The notes beneath the pieces are model-generated. The model had not been told where the DNA came from, did no database searches, and worked only from the letters and a program-made list of their open reading frames with translations. From JBCCGR01 sp039029195 (GTDB lineage Bacteria; Pseudomonadota; Alphaproteobacteria; Rhizobiales; Rhizobiaceae): DNA of 64,000 nt. The DNA lies in the NCBI GenBank assembly GCA_039029195.1, contig JBCCGR010000022.1, forward strand, positions 12,949 through 76,948. Reading direction: 5' to 3'. This document shows, piece after piece, positions 17,471 through 27,371 of the stretch. Position numbers and translations under genes: made by a program. Every line of letters begins with the position of its first letter. Positions within the stretch are counted from its first letter, which is position 1.

Positions 17471-18106
17471 ATGGACAGACGAGACTTGATACTGATGGGA
17501 GCAGCAATACCCGCTGCGGCTTTGGTTGCAGGCAATGCCGCCGCCCAGTCCAACACCATTGGACCCGGCGAATTTGCCAAAACAAGCAGCGGCAAACATC
17601 CGCTCACGTGGAACTGGTCGCGAAATGACAATTTCAACATCAATCTCATCATTGATCGTGTTTCGACAATCGACCTGCGATTTGGGTCAAACTTCCGTTT
17701 GCGGGATGATCGCCAGCGCATGAGTGTTTGCGCGGTCAGCATTTGTTTGCGTGGTCCGGGAAGTGATGCCGTCTGGGCGAACAATTTTAACCCGTTCATT
17801 GGCAAGCCACCCGAGATTCCGGGCATGTTCGCGCGGCAGAATATCCTCCCGGATGTTGAGACGTCGACCGGAAACTTCGACCGGTTCAAATACGCACACT
17901 TCTCACTTTCCACGTTCCATCAGATCGACACACCGGGCCATTACCGGGTCGAAGTCTGGGGACGGGCACGGTCGTCAGCCTACCCCGGTGCCGACGGTGA
18001 ATTTCCCAACCCCAGTGCAGACGGGAACGTCAGCTACGATTTTGACAGCTTTGATGCCGATGGTGGCAATCAGCACCAAAACCACCTCACGGTGCGGCTG
18101 ACATAG
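17471..18106 (+). CDS. Exported protein of unknown function with Tat-like signal
   Basis: The 211-residue protein has an RR-containing signal sequence (MDRRDLILMGAAIPAAALVA, cleavage likely after AAAQ or NAAA near residue 25). The mature part looks beta-rich: NFNINLIIDRVSTIDLRFGSNFRLRDDRQRMSVC, SICLRGPG, FKYAHFSLSTFHQIDTPGHYRVEVWGRA and a C-terminal Asp/Gly/Asn-rich segment (DFDSFDADGGNQHQNHLTV). No family is recognised; a secreted ligand-binding or surface beta-sandwich is possible. AGAG before the ATG serves as a ribosome-binding site. It stands alone between two copies of a promoter-like repeat. Confidence 0.6.
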   Translation: MDRRDLILMGAAIPAAALVAGNAAAQSNTIGPGEFAKTSSGKHPLTWNWSRNDNFNINLIIDRVSTIDLRFGSNFRLRDDRQRMSVCAVSICLRGPGSDAVWANNFNPFIGKPPEIPGMFARQNILPDVETSTGNFDRFKYAHFSLSTFHQIDTPGHYRVEVWGRARSSAYPGADGEFPNPSADGNVSYDFDSFDADGGNQHQNHLTVRLT

Positions 18107-18151
18107 CGGAGCGATCACAGGCGCTGACATGCTCCACGCGCACCATATGTC

Positions 18152-18188
18152 GCCTTGACACAAGCCCGCCACATTGTCATTCCACCGC
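18152..18188 (+). repeat. Direct repeat copy B, promoter-like, upstream of the glycosyltransferase operon
   Basis: Second copy of the 37-bp block at 17331, with TTGACA at 18155-18160. It lies 130-170 bp upstream of the GT2 gene at 18320. Two similar promoter-like blocks before neighbouring transcription units suggest shared control or a local duplication. Confidence 0.5.
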
Positions 18189-18319
18189 AGTCCAGTTCCG
18201 ATCGCGAACCGCGGCCTATCCCGTTCGGCGGCAGGATACTGACCAACATTTATTTGTGACTCCGCATAACCGTGAAGACCACTCGCGCAGCCCAACGCGA
18301 AGCACTGAGCTGACCTCCC

Positions 18320-19039
18320 ATGATTTCAATCATCATACCATGCAAGAATGAAGCGGATAATCTGGCCGCTCTGATCCCGGAAATCGAAACCGCCATGCAG
18401 GGCCGGGAAATCGAGATCATTATCGTGGATGATGGTTCAACCGATCATACGGCTGATTTCATCAGCGCGGAGCGGGAAAAGCGCGATTGCGATATCCGGC
18501 ATCTGCGGCACGACAAATCCGGCGGCAAATCAGCCGCCATGCGCACTGGCTTCTTTGCCGCACATGGAGAGATATCCGCTGTGCTCGACGGCGACGGCCA
18601 GAACAATCCGGCAGACATTCCGCGTCTCATTGATGCGCTGCTTGCAGATAAAGGCAATGCCGGTCTGGTAAGCGGACATCGCACCAATCGCAAACATACG
18701 GCAATCAAAAACCTGTCATCGAAGTTTGCAAACAAGTTGCGCCGGGGTTTGCTGAAGGATGGCACGTCTGATGCTGGCTGCGGACACAAGGTGGCACGAA
18801 CGGACCTCTTTCGCCGCCTTCCCTATTTCAAGAACTATCATCGCTTTCTGGGCGCTCTGGTTTGTCAGGAAGGCTACACAGTTTTGAATGTCGAAGTGGT
18901 CGACCGTGAACGGACCCATGGCACTTCGAACTATGGCATTCTGGATCGCGGCCTTGCAGGCGCGCTCGATCTGCTGGGTGTATGGTGGCTCAATCATCGT
19001 CGTCTCGGCCAGCCACACGGACATGAGGTGGAACGATGA
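18320..19039 (+). CDS. Family 2 glycosyltransferase (polyprenyl-phosphate sugar transferase type)
   Basis: A 239-residue GT-A enzyme. SIIIPCKNEADNLAALIPEIE and IIIVDDGSTDHTADFI form the nucleotide-sugar site, AVLDGDGQNNPADIPRLIDAL carries the DxD-like metal site, and RTHGTSNYGILDRGLAGALDLLGVWWL is the C-terminal end found in DPM1/ArnC-like transferases that load sugars onto undecaprenyl phosphate. It has no large membrane domain. It overlaps the LAB_N gene by 4 bases and is followed by an ArnT-like GT39 gene, so it probably makes the lipid-linked sugar that GT39 transfers to lipid A or another envelope glycan. Confidence 0.87.
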   Translation: MISIIIPCKNEADNLAALIPEIETAMQGREIEIIIVDDGSTDHTADFISAEREKRDCDIRHLRHDKSGGKSAAMRTGFFAAHGEISAVLDGDGQNNPADIPRLIDALLADKGNAGLVSGHRTNRKHTAIKNLSSKFANKLRRGLLKDGTSDAGCGHKVARTDLFRRLPYFKNYHRFLGALVCQEGYTVLNVEVVDRERTHGTSNYGILDRGLAGALDLLGVWWLNHRRLGQPHGHEVER

Positions 19040-19374
19040 CTGAGCACCTATCCAATCTTTCCGACTGGTTTCATGCCGTCTTCATTGAGCAGTTCACCCT
19101 TTGGGTCGCGGTCGGACTCCTTGCGCAGCTCTGCTTCACAATGCGCTTTGTGGTGCAGTGGATCGCCTCGGAACGTGCCAAGAAAAGCGTCGTGCCGGTG
19201 GCCTTCTGGTTTTTCTCCATTTTTGGCGGTGGGCTGCTGCTAGTCTACGCCATCGTGCGACAGGATCCCGTCTTCATCATCGGTCAGGGTATGGGCCTGC
19301 TTATATACTTCCGCAATCTCTGGCTCATCGCCAATGAGCGACGCGCTGCAGCGGCAGAAAGTGCCAAAAGCTGA
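19036..19374 (+). CDS. Lipid-A-disaccharide synthase N-terminal domain (LAB_N) membrane protein
   Basis: A 112-residue protein with three hydrophobic segments, matching the LAB_N family: FTLWVAVGLLAQLCFTMRFVVQWIASERAKKSVVPVAFWFFSIFGGGLLLVYAI and GQGMGLLIYFRNLWLIANERR. These small SWEET/PQ-loop-like membrane proteins commonly sit between GT2 and GT39 genes and may act as flippases for the lipid-linked sugar; that role is inference. Overlaps of 4 bases upstream and a gap of 10 bases downstream place it firmly in this operon. Confidence 0.88.
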   Translation: MTEHLSNLSDWFHAVFIEQFTLWVAVGLLAQLCFTMRFVVQWIASERAKKSVVPVAFWFFSIFGGGLLLVYAIVRQDPVFIIGQGMGLLIYFRNLWLIANERRAAAAESAKS

Positions 19375-19384
19375 TCCTGGCGCA

Positions 19385-21037
19385 ATGAAAACACCAATCA
19401 AACTGATTTTTCTGGCCTTTGTTGCCTCCATCATGCTTGTGCCTGGCATAGCGCAGATGCCGCCACTTGATCGCGACGAATCACGTTACATTCAGGCCAC
19501 AAAGCAGATGGTCGAGAGCGGCAACTATGTCGATATCCGCCTCCAGGACGTGCCGCGGTACAAGAAGCCGATCGGGATCTATTGGCTGCAATCGGCTGCT
19601 GTGAGCCTCAACCCCTCCTCCGAAACCGCTGGCGTGTGGAACTACAGGCTGGTCTCAACGATCGCCGGCGTTGCCAGTGTTCTGTTGGTGTACTGGATCG
19701 GCACCATGTTCTTCGGCACCAATGTCGGCCTTTTGTCGGGTCTGATGTTTGCAGGCCTTATGGCGCTCAACATGGAAGCACGTATTGCCAAGACCGACAC
19801 AGTTCTGATTGCACTTGCGCTGCTCGCGCAAGGCGCGCTCGCAAAACTCTATCTCGCCCGGCAGCCAACCGCCCCGAAAGCGGGCTTTGGCTATGACCGG
19901 CTGTTCTGGGTGGCGCAAGGTTTAGCCATTTTGATCAAGGGACCAGTGGTTCCCATGCTCAGTGGGCTGACCATTGCTGCGCTCGCCATCACCCGGCGTG
20001 ACCGGCGATGGCTGACGGACCTGCGCAGCGGAACCGGTATCCTCATCACAATTCTGATTGCCGCGCCGTGGCTGGTGCTGATAACGGCGAACGCGGGACT
20101 GGAATTCTGGCAGGAATCTTTGATGAAAGACCTGTTCGGCAAGGTGGCGACCGGTCAGGAATCGCATGGATTTCCGCCCGGATACTATTTCCTGCTCAGC
20201 GTTTTGTTCCTGTGGCCATTTGGCCATCTGGTGGTCCAGAGCCTGTCCAGCGCCGGGAAACGAGCGATCCGATCCAAACGCCTGTTGTTCCTCGTGTGCT
20301 GGTTTGTGCCGTTTTGGATTGCCTATGAGCTGATCCCGACCAAGCTGCCGCACTATGTTTATCCTGCGTACCCGGCCGTCATTATACTCGCTGCGTGGGG
20401 GCTGGTGCGCGGTGCCAGGATCGCGGCAGATGCGCCGCTGTGGCTGCGCATTCTCGGTATGTTGTCGCAGGCAGGTGTGTTGCTGGTCAGCCTGATCGTG
20501 GCCGTAGGCGCCATCGGCGCACCGATTTATGTGAACGGTCAGATCGATTTCTGGGGCGTTCTACTTGCCATCTTTGCTCTTGTGACGGGATGGCTGGGCA
20601 GCGGATACAAAGTATCACTCGCTCCACTGAAGCGGGTTTGTGCAGCAACGGCGTCTGCCGGTGTCACTTACGCTCTGGCCTATGGCATTGTCGCACCGTC
20701 GCTGACACCGGCCTGGATCAGCCCGCAAATTGCGGATGCATTTTATGCGGCGAAACCGTGCGACAACTCCATCCTTGCCACATCCGGCTACAAGGAACCC
20801 AGTCTCGTGTTTCTCACGGCAACTGAAACCAAGCGCACAAGCGTTGAAGGTGTTGCCAAACACCTCATATCATCGCCGGACTGCGGCGTTGGTGTGGTCG
20901 CAGACCGGGACACAGAGCGCTTTACCGCTTTGCTGAAAGAGCAGGGCCTGTCGGCGGAAGTGATCGGTTTTGCTGAAGGGATCAACTACTCAAAGGGCGA
21001 TCAGGCCCGGTTCAATCTCTACAAAGTCGTGCGGTAG
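19385..21037 (+). CDS. GT39-family membrane glycosyltransferase (ArnT-like)
   Basis: A 550-residue multipass membrane enzyme of the ArnT/PMT type, which transfers a sugar from a polyprenyl carrier in the periplasm. The acidic first loop motif LDRDESRYIQATKQMVESGNYVDIRLQDVPRYKKPIGIYWLQ is diagnostic, followed by many hydrophobic helices (about 12) and a small soluble C-terminal domain from about 440. The acceptor is probably lipid A. I prefer the ATG at 19385, which avoids a 41-base overlap and begins with a normal membrane-entry sequence; an in-frame ATG at 19334 is the alternative. Confidence 0.87.
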   Translation: MKTPIKLIFLAFVASIMLVPGIAQMPPLDRDESRYIQATKQMVESGNYVDIRLQDVPRYKKPIGIYWLQSAAVSLNPSSETAGVWNYRLVSTIAGVASVLLVYWIGTMFFGTNVGLLSGLMFAGLMALNMEARIAKTDTVLIALALLAQGALAKLYLARQPTAPKAGFGYDRLFWVAQGLAILIKGPVVPMLSGLTIAALAITRRDRRWLTDLRSGTGILITILIAAPWLVLITANAGLEFWQESLMKDLFGKVATGQESHGFPPGYYFLLSVLFLWPFGHLVVQSLSSAGKRAIRSKRLLFLVCWFVPFWIAYELIPTKLPHYVYPAYPAVIILAAWGLVRGARIAADAPLWLRILGMLSQAGVLLVSLIVAVGAIGAPIYVNGQIDFWGVLLAIFALVTGWLGSGYKVSLAPLKRVCAATASAGVTYALAYGIVAPSLTPAWISPQIADAFYAAKPCDNSILATSGYKEPSLVFLTATETKRTSVEGVAKHLISSPDCGVGVVADRDTERFTALLKEQGLSAEVIGFAEGINYSKGDQARFNLYKVVR

Positions 21038-21039
21038 CA

Positions 21040-21849
21040 TCACCCAATCGGGACACTGAACACCATCCCATCATAGGCCGGTTCCACATGCTCCGGCGTT
21101 TCGGCAAGTACGGTGTCGTAGTCGAGCGGCGTATGAAGATGGGTGAGTACGGCCCGTTTGGGTTTCAGCCGGTCGATCCATTCCAGCGACCGCTCCAGAT
21201 GAAAATGGTTAGGATGCGGCCTGTACTGCAGCGCGTCCACGATCCACACATCAAGATCATTGAGATGAGGCAGCGCATCCTCATCCAGGTCGCTCACATC
21301 GCTTGAATAGGCAACATTTTCAAAACGAAAGCCAAGTGAGCGTATGTCGCCATGCTGGTGCGCATAAGGCAACACCCGGATCGGACCGCCCTCACCTTCA
21401 ATATCAAAAGCAATACCCTTGGCGATGCGGCGTTCGGTCAATATCGGGGGATATTTGCTTCCTTCAGGTGTTTCAAAACAGTAGCCAAACGCCTCGTGCA
21501 GGCGAAGCGATGTGGACGCATCGCAATAGACTGACACCAATTGTCTGCGATTGATGAAGAAAGCCCGAAGATCATCGAGCCCATGAATGTGATCGGCATG
21601 AGGATGGGTCAGGAGCACCGCATCGGCCCAATCCACTCCGGAAGAGAGCATCTGCTCTCTCAGATCTGGCCCGGCATCGATCAAAATTGTGGTTGTGCCT
21701 TTGGCTGAAATGCGTTCCACCAGCATCGATGCCCGGCGACGGCGGTTTTTCGGGTTTTGGGGATCACAATTGCCCCAGTCATTGCCAATGCGGGGCACGC
21801 CGGGTGAGGAGGAGCAGCCAAGAATTGTAAACCGCAACTCGTCTGCCAT
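21040..21849 (-). CDS. MBL-fold metallo-hydrolase (PhnP-like)
   Basis: The 269-residue metallo-beta-lactamase-fold hydrolase carries LTHPHADHIHGLDDLRAF, the HxHxDH metal site, plus further ligands in YSSDVSDLDEDA and VLTHLHTPLDY. The N-terminal FTILGCSSSPGVPRIGNDWGNCDPQNPKNRRRRAS is typical of PhnP-like phosphodiesterases that rhizobia keep downstream of tatD. The substrate is probably a cyclic phosphodiester; this is inference from the family. Its start overlaps the tatD stop by one base (TGATG), so translation is coupled within the metG-tatD-MBL unit. Confidence 0.88.
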   Translation of the reverse strand: MADELRFTILGCSSSPGVPRIGNDWGNCDPQNPKNRRRRASMLVERISAKGTTTILIDAGPDLREQMLSSGVDWADAVLLTHPHADHIHGLDDLRAFFINRRQLVSVYCDASTSLRLHEAFGYCFETPEGSKYPPILTERRIAKGIAFDIEGEGGPIRVLPYAHQHGDIRSLGFRFENVAYSSDVSDLDEDALPHLNDLDVWIVDALQYRPHPNHFHLERSLEWIDRLKPKRAVLTHLHTPLDYDTVLAETPEHVEPAYDGMVFSVPIG

Positions 21850-22661
21850 CAGGCCGTCTCCGAAACCGTGCCTGCGGTCTTCGTCGGGCGCGGAACCTTG
21901 GCAAACAAATCAAAGAAGTTCGCTGTGGTCTGCTGCCAGATGTCCTCGACAGAAACCCCTTTGACCTCCGCCAGAACGCTCGCGGTGTGAACCACATAGG
22001 AAGGTTCGTTGCGCTTGCCGCGATTGGGGACCGGTGCGAGGTAGGGCGCGTCAGTTTCCACCAGAAGCCGGTTCATCGGAACCTGACTTGCAATATCCCG
22101 CAAGGCCTGACTGTTTTTGAAGGTCAGGATGCCGGAAAAAGACACATGAAGACCAAGGTCCACGCCAGTGCGGGCCAGCTTTTCACCGGACGAGAAGCAA
22201 TGGAGGATCGCATCAAAACGCCCCTTCCCCATCTCATTTGCCAGAATGGCGGCCATATCATCGTCGGCATCGCGCGCATGGATTACCAACGGCAGCCCGG
22301 TTTCCCGCGCGGCCTCAATGTGCACCCGTAACCCGAGAGCCTGCGCATCGCGTGGCGCTTTGTCGTAGAAATAATCGAGCCCGGCTTCGCCAATCGCCAC
22401 CACTTTGGGATGGGATGCCAGATCGATGATCTCGCGCGCCTCGATCCCGTCTTCCTCGCCTGCATTGTGGGGATGGGTGCCGACCGAGCACGACACACAA
22501 TCGAAGCGTTCCGCCACGGCGAGAACCTGATCGAATTTGCGAACCCGCGTGCAGATCGTGACCATGTGGCCAACACCGGCGGCATTCGCCCGAGCGACCA
22601 CATCATCAAGCTCTTCGGCGAAGTCCGGAAAATCCAGATGGCAATGACTGTCGATCAGCAT
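21849..22661 (-). CDS. tatD: TatD family metal-dependent hydrolase
   Basis: A 270-residue TIM-barrel hydrolase with the metal sites DSHCHLDFPDF near the N terminus, GEAGLDYFYD, PLVIHARDADDD, ILHCFSSG and LVETDAPYLAP, then the C-terminal RNEPSYVVHTASVLAEVKGVS. TatD proteins are 3'-5' DNases or related nucleases used in DNA repair. The gene overlaps metG and the MBL gene by single bases (TGATG), typical for this rhizobial cluster metG-tatD-MBL. Confidence 0.93.
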   Translation of the reverse strand: MLIDSHCHLDFPDFAEELDDVVARANAAGVGHMVTICTRVRKFDQVLAVAERFDCVSCSVGTHPHNAGEEDGIEAREIIDLASHPKVVAIGEAGLDYFYDKAPRDAQALGLRVHIEAARETGLPLVIHARDADDDMAAILANEMGKGRFDAILHCFSSGEKLARTGVDLGLHVSFSGILTFKNSQALRDIASQVPMNRLLVETDAPYLAPVPNRGKRNEPSYVVHTASVLAEVKGVSVEDIWQQTTANFFDLFAKVPRPTKTAGTVSETA

Positions 22662-24229
22662 CAGGAGGCATCAGCCTCCTGATCCACAAATCGTGGGAAA
22701 ACACCCACAGGCTTGTCGATCACTGTGCCGGAAGCAATTCGCCCGGCAGGGCCAAGTGATGCAAAGCCCCGGTCGGCCTCATCGACTTTCAGCAAATCAA
22801 GCAATTTGGAGCTGGAGTCGGGCATGAACGGCTGGCTGAGGATTGCCGACTGACGGATGATCTCCGCAGTGATCGCCAGCACACTTGCCATGCGGTGAGG
22901 ATCAGTCTTCTTCAGCGCCCAGGGCTCCTGTGCCGCAAAATAGCGGTTCGCGTCGCCAATCACATCCCAAATCGCCGAAAGTGCCAGGTGCGGGTGCAGA
23001 TCGTCCATGTGCTTGCGCGCGGTTTCCAGCAGCGCATCAGTCGTATCAAGGATCGCCAGATCCTCGGCAGTCAGATCGGAAATTTCGCCGATCACGCCAT
23101 CAAGATTCTTGAAAATCATCGACAGCGAGCGTTGTGCCAGATTGCCAAGGTCATTGGCCAGATCGGCATTGATGCGATTGACGATCATCTCATGGCTGTA
23201 GGACCCATCCTGTCCAAACGCCACTTCGCGCAGGAAATAGTAGCGGATCTGATCGACACCATAAGTTTCGGCCATGGTGATCGGATCAACCACATTGCCG
23301 GCGGATTTTGACATCTTCTTCCCGCGATTTAGCAGGAATCCGTGGCCGAACACCCGCTTGGGCAGTTCAATCCCGGCGGACATCAGGAATGCGGGCCAAT
23401 AAACGGTATGGAACCGCACAATGTCCTTGCCAATCACATGCACATCACACGGCCAGAACGTATCGAGCAGATCGGTCTTTTCAGGATAGCCAAGACCAGT
23501 CAGATAGTTCGTCAGCGCATCAACCCAAACATACATGACATGCCGCTCGTCACCCGGCACAGGCACACCCCAATCAAAGGTCGTGCGCGAGATCGAAAGA
23601 TCGCGGAGACCGCTCTTCACGAAGCTCCTGATTTCGTTGAGGCGATTGGGGGGTGAAATGAATTCCGAATTGGCCTCATAGAGTTCAAGCAACCGGTCCT
23701 GATAGGCCGATAGACGAAAGAAATAGCTCTCCTCTTCCACCCATTCGACCGGCGTTCCCTGCGCGCCCACGCGCACGCCATCAACGATCTGGGTTTCCTC
23801 TTCGCCGTAATAGGCTTCATCGCGCACCGAATACCAGCCGGCATAGCTGTCCTTGTAAATGTCCGGTTTGCCGTCGGTTTCGTTCTGCGCCATGGCCGCC
23901 CAGATGGCCTGGCTCGCCTTGTGATGGCGTTCCTGCGATGTCCGCAGAAAATCATCGTTTGAACCATTGAGCGCCTGCACCATGGTTTCAAATGCATCGG
24001 AATTGCGTTTGGCCAATTCAGCAACAGGAATATTTTCTTCCCGCGCCGTTTTGAGCATTTTCTGCCCGTGCTCATCCGTGCCGGTCAAAAAATAAGTCGG
24101 ATGGCCGTCCAACCGCTTGAAGCGGGCCAACGCATCCGTTGCCACCATCTCATAGGCATGCCCGATGTGCGGAATGCCGTTCGGATACGAGATCGCGGTG
24201 GTGATATAATATGGGGACTTGTCGGACAT
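22661..24229 (-). CDS. metG: Methionyl-tRNA synthetase
   Basis: A 522-residue class I synthetase that charges tRNA-Met. The HIGH motif appears as PHIGHAYE near residue 21 and the KMSKS loop as KKMSKSAGN at about 305-313. [11 protein letters not shown] and the anticodon-binding helical domain toward the C terminus ([32 protein letters not shown] precedes it) fit the shorter MetG form without the extra C-terminal tRNA-binding module. It lies 30 bases after holB and overlaps tatD by one base. Confidence 0.96.
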   Translation of the reverse strand: MSDKSPYYITTAISYPNGIPHIGHAYEMVATDALARFKRLDGHPTYFLTGTDEHGQKMLKTAREENIPVAELAKRNSDAFETMVQALNGSNDDFLRTSQERHHKASQAIWAAMAQNETDGKPDIYKDSYAGWYSVRDEAYYGEEETQIVDGVRVGAQGTPVEWVEEESYFFRLSAYQDRLLELYEANSEFISPPNRLNEIRSFVKSGLRDLSISRTTFDWGVPVPGDERHVMYVWVDALTNYLTGLGYPEKTDLLDTFWPCDVHVIGKDIVRFHTVYWPAFLMSAGIELPKRVFGHGFLLNRGKKMSKSAGNVVDPITMAETYGVDQIRYYFLREVAFGQDGSYSHEMIVNRINADLANDLGNLAQRSLSMIFKNLDGVIGEISDLTAEDLAILDTTDALLETARKHMDDLHPHLALSAIWDVIGDANRYFAAQEPWALKKTDPHRMASVLAITAEIIRQSAILSQPFMPDSSSKLLDLLKVDEADRGFASLGPAGRIASGTVIDKPVGVFPRFVDQEADAS

Positions 24230-24259
24230 GGCGCCGGGGTTCCGGATGCTTCGTAATCG

Positions 24260-25348
24260 TCAAACGGCGCGGCGCATTTCAGTCAAAGCCTGAAAGGCGG
24301 AAAGCACCACTTGTTTTTTGTCGAGGTTATAAATTTCGGCTGCCGAAGCAGTCTCGCGCGTCTTGTCCCACACCTCGGACCAGCGGGCAAGCGTCTCAAT
24401 ATCTGCTCCACCTGGCCCAACGTCGCCAACTGCGCCAAGCCGCACTTGCAAACCAATGAAATTCTGCAGCATCTCGACAAAAAGCTCATAGTCCGCCGCA
24501 TTGGTGCGGTTTGCGAGACGATCAGCGAGATCATGGATGGCAAGCCAATCCGGGGTCGAACCTCTTGGCGCCTGAACGGTCTTTTCAAAAATCGACTGAA
24601 ACTGCAGCCCGTTGCCGCGCAGCATCTCGATTGCCCGCCGCACTGAACCCTCACTGTGCATGGCTGCATTGGCGATGGTCGTGGCGTCAGCCTCGCCAAT
24701 TTCCATGTCGGGTGCAGTACAAATCTGGCTGATCACGTCCTGGTTCAAAGGTGACAGTGTCAACTTACGACAACGCGAGCGAATGGTGGGCAACAAACGC
24801 CCCGGTCGATTGCTCAAGACAAAAAAAAGACTGTTCTTTGGTGGTTCTTCCAGTGTTTTCAGCAGCGCGTTGGCGGCATTTGCGTTCATATCATCTGCGG
24901 TATCAACGATGGTGATGCGCCAACCCCCTGCCCCAGCGGTCAGCCCGTAAAACTGGTTGACCTTGCGCACTTCATCGACTGTGAGGCGGGTTTTGAACTT
25001 TTTGGTTTTCTCATCCCACGGTGGTGCCAGATGCAACAGGTTGGGATGCCCGCCAGATACAATCTGCCGATAGTCAGGATCGCTCTCATCAGCAGCCGAC
25101 AACGTTTCCGACGCGTTTTGCCCATCAGGATGTTGAAACAGATAGCGCGCCAACTGAAAGGCAAGCGTCGCCTTGCCAATGCCCCGGGGGCCGCAGATGA
25201 GCCACGCATGGTGCATGCGGCCCGACTTGTGGGTGTTCAGGAACGATGTGATCGCCTGATCGTGTCCGAGCACTTCACGACGTTCGAACGGCTGCGGCAC
25301 GCCTTCGAGCCCGCCAAAAACCTCACGTTCGGAACCCTCGTCGCTCAC
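24260..25348 (-). CDS. holB: DNA polymerase III delta-prime subunit
   Basis: A 362-residue AAA+ clamp-loader subunit. The P-loop region reads [18 protein letters not shown], followed by the loader segment [78 protein letters not shown], containing the SRC arginine-finger motif. A long N-terminal stretch with [23 protein letters not shown] is typical of alphaproteobacterial HolB. It overlaps tmk by 4 bases (25345-25348), and metG follows. Confidence 0.94.
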   Translation of the reverse strand: MSDEGSEREVFGGLEGVPQPFERREVLGHDQAITSFLNTHKSGRMHHAWLICGPRGIGKATLAFQLARYLFQHPDGQNASETLSAADESDPDYRQIVSGGHPNLLHLAPPWDEKTKKFKTRLTVDEVRKVNQFYGLTAGAGGWRITIVDTADDMNANAANALLKTLEEPPKNSLFFVLSNRPGRLLPTIRSRCRKLTLSPLNQDVISQICTAPDMEIGEADATTIANAAMHSEGSVRRAIEMLRGNGLQFQSIFEKTVQAPRGSTPDWLAIHDLADRLANRTNAADYELFVEMLQNFIGLQVRLGAVGDVGPGGADIETLARWSEVWDKTRETASAAEIYNLDKKQVVLSAFQALTEMRRAV

Positions 25349-26031
25349 AGCTCTGCCGCTTCCAGATCGCGAACCTCTTCGGGTTCGCTCTCCGAAAGCC
25401 CCAAAACGCTCGAAACGGCCGCCCAGATGTCCTTGGTTACAGCATCTTCGTCCTGATCGGCATTGATTACGGAACAGCGCAATGGTTCGCGCTCGGCAAT
25501 ATCGAGAAATGCCTGCCGCCTTCGTTGTTGGAGATCCAGATCCTCCTTCTCATAGCGGTCGGCGGTGTCATCGCCACGCCGTGCAATAGCGCGCTCCAGC
25601 CCGATTTCAGGATCAAGATCGAGTATCAGGGTGAGGTCTGGCCAGCAATCTTCCGCCGCTATTTCCTCAAGCCGCGTCATCAGGTCAGGATCAACATCGC
25701 CTGTGACACCCTGATAAACGCGCGAAGAATCAAAAAAACGGTCACACAGAACGATTGTGCCGTCGCGAAGGGCCGGTTTGATTTTCTGCTCCACATGGTC
25801 GCTGCGCGCTGCGGCAAACAGGATCGCTTCGAGCTCGGTGCCGAACGGTTCCGCCGCACCGCTCAAAAGAACATGCCGGACGGCTTCCGCGCCCGGTGAG
25901 CCGCCCGGTTCGCGGGTGACAAGAACTGATTTTCCGGCTTCTTTCAATCGCTCGGCGAGCCTCACGATCTGAGTGGACTTGCCTGCCCCTTCGCCACCTT
26001 CAAATGTGATGAATGTCCCGCGCAAATCCAC
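25345..26031 (-). CDS. tmk: Thymidylate kinase
   Basis: A 228-residue dTMP kinase for DNA precursor synthesis. The P-loop [23 protein letters not shown], the DR(E/H)-type base region [20 protein letters not shown], the [16 protein letters not shown] site for dTMP and the LID segment [27 protein letters not shown] are all present. It overlaps holB at its 3' end and is preceded by dacC, the order conserved in rhizobia. Confidence 0.95.
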   Translation of the reverse strand: MDLRGTFITFEGGEGAGKSTQIVRLAERLKEAGKSVLVTREPGGSPGAEAVRHVLLSGAAEPFGTELEAILFAAARSDHVEQKIKPALRDGTIVLCDRFFDSSRVYQGVTGDVDPDLMTRLEEIAAEDCWPDLTLILDLDPEIGLERAIARRGDDTADRYEKEDLDLQQRRRQAFLDIAEREPLRCSVINADQDEDAVTKDIWAAVSSVLGLSESEPEEVRDLEAAEL

Positions 26032-26089
26032 ACCCTGTGCTGGCAGATGATTTCAATGGATCGGTCGTGAAACTAACCCGGCAACGGGC

Positions 26090-27259
26090 CTATAGCCAGC
26101 CCAGAAGCAGTTCCTGCAAGCCGTCCATTGCCCGCTGCGAAATTGAGCCCGTGCCAACGGATTCTGCGGCATAGAGCGGTGTTTCCTGGCTGAGTTCGCC
26201 ACCCACTTCAACACGCAGGATGGCGATTTGGGCGCCCTCTTCCACCGGTGCAACAATCGGCCCCTGATAAACCACACGGGCTTTCAGCCTGTCCTTGTTG
26301 CCGATCGGCACATAAATGCGCAATGGCCCACGCGCTTTCAGCGCCACACCTGACTTTGCGCCGCCGAAAAGCCGCGCTTCGCCAATGATTTCGCCATCGT
26401 CGAACAGGTCGATCAGGCGAAAGGCACGAAAGGCCCAGTTCATCATCTTGCGGGATTCTTCGCGCCGCTCCTTTTTGGAGCTCATGCCGTTCAGCACCAT
26501 GATCAGACGCTGATCATTGCGCAGCGCTGATCCAACGATTCCGTAACCAGAGGCTTCGGTAAAGCCGGTTTTCATACCGTCCGCACCATCAATAGCGCCA
26601 AGCAGCGGGTTGCGATTGCGCTGACGGATTTTGTTCCAGGTGAATTCCGGCTCCGCATAGATGGCGTAATATTCGGGATAGGTCTGAATGATATGGCGAG
26701 CAAGGAAGGCCAGATCTTTTGACGTCACGGTCTGCAATTCGTCCGGCAGGCCGGTCGAATTGGTGAAGTTCGAGTTCTTGAGCCCGATCTTTTTTGCCCG
26801 TTCATTCATCAGGCCGGCAAAGGCGCCTTCAGAGCCGGCCATGCCTTCGGCAATTGCGATGCAGGCGTCATTGGCGGACTGAACGATCACACCGCGAATG
26901 AGGTCTTCCAGCCGAACATTGGAGTTGAGCTTGGCGAACATCGTCGAGCCACCCGATGAGCTTCCACCCTTGCGCCAGGCGTTTTCCGAAATGTTGAACT
27001 CATCATCCAGGGTGAGCTGGCCGATCTTCAAGGCGTTGAACACCACTTCCATGGTCATCAGCTTGGCAAGTGAGGCCGGCGGCATGGGCGATTCGGCCTG
27101 TTTTTGAAACAGGATCGAACCACTGGCCGCATCAACGAGAAACGCTTGTTTAGCCTTGGTCTCAAACAGCGCCTGTGCGTGAACGCCCGCAGGCGTCAGC
27201 AAAACCGCAAGAATTGCCAGAACAGAGAGCGAAATGCCCGGATGATTTCGAATTGCCAT
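26090..27259 (-). CDS. dacC: D-alanyl-D-alanine carboxypeptidase (PBP5/6 type, S11)
   Basis: A 389-residue penicillin-binding carboxypeptidase that trims D-Ala from peptidoglycan stem peptides. A signal peptide (IRNHPGISLSVLAILAVLL, cleavage after VHA) leads into the S11 domain with PPASLAKLMTMEVV (SLAK nucleophile), QSANDACIAIAEG (SAN) and DGMKTGFTEASGYGIVGSA (KTG). A C-terminal PBP5_C beta domain and amphipathic membrane anchor (RAMDGLQELLLGWL) follow. The ATG at 27259 gives a standard signal peptide; a GTG at 27331 would add 24 residues. Confidence 0.92.
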   Translation of the reverse strand: MAIRNHPGISLSVLAILAVLLTPAGVHAQALFETKAKQAFLVDAASGSILFQKQAESPMPPASLAKLMTMEVVFNALKIGQLTLDDEFNISENAWRKGGSSSGGSTMFAKLNSNVRLEDLIRGVIVQSANDACIAIAEGMAGSEGAFAGLMNERAKKIGLKNSNFTNSTGLPDELQTVTSKDLAFLARHIIQTYPEYYAIYAEPEFTWNKIRQRNRNPLLGAIDGADGMKTGFTEASGYGIVGSALRNDQRLIMVLNGMSSKKERREESRKMMNWAFRAFRLIDLFDDGEIIGEARLFGGAKSGVALKARGPLRIYVPIGNKDRLKARVVYQGPIVAPVEEGAQIAILRVEVGGELSQETPLYAAESVGTGSISQRAMDGLQELLLGWL

Positions 27260-27371
27260 TGTGCCGCTGACGCTTTCCACTCTGCACCCGCCACCAGTTC
27301 GTCCAGACGAACCTGCAGCAGACACCATCACCCCTTGAGTGTTGAATACGCGTTCAATGGCGTGAGTTCAA

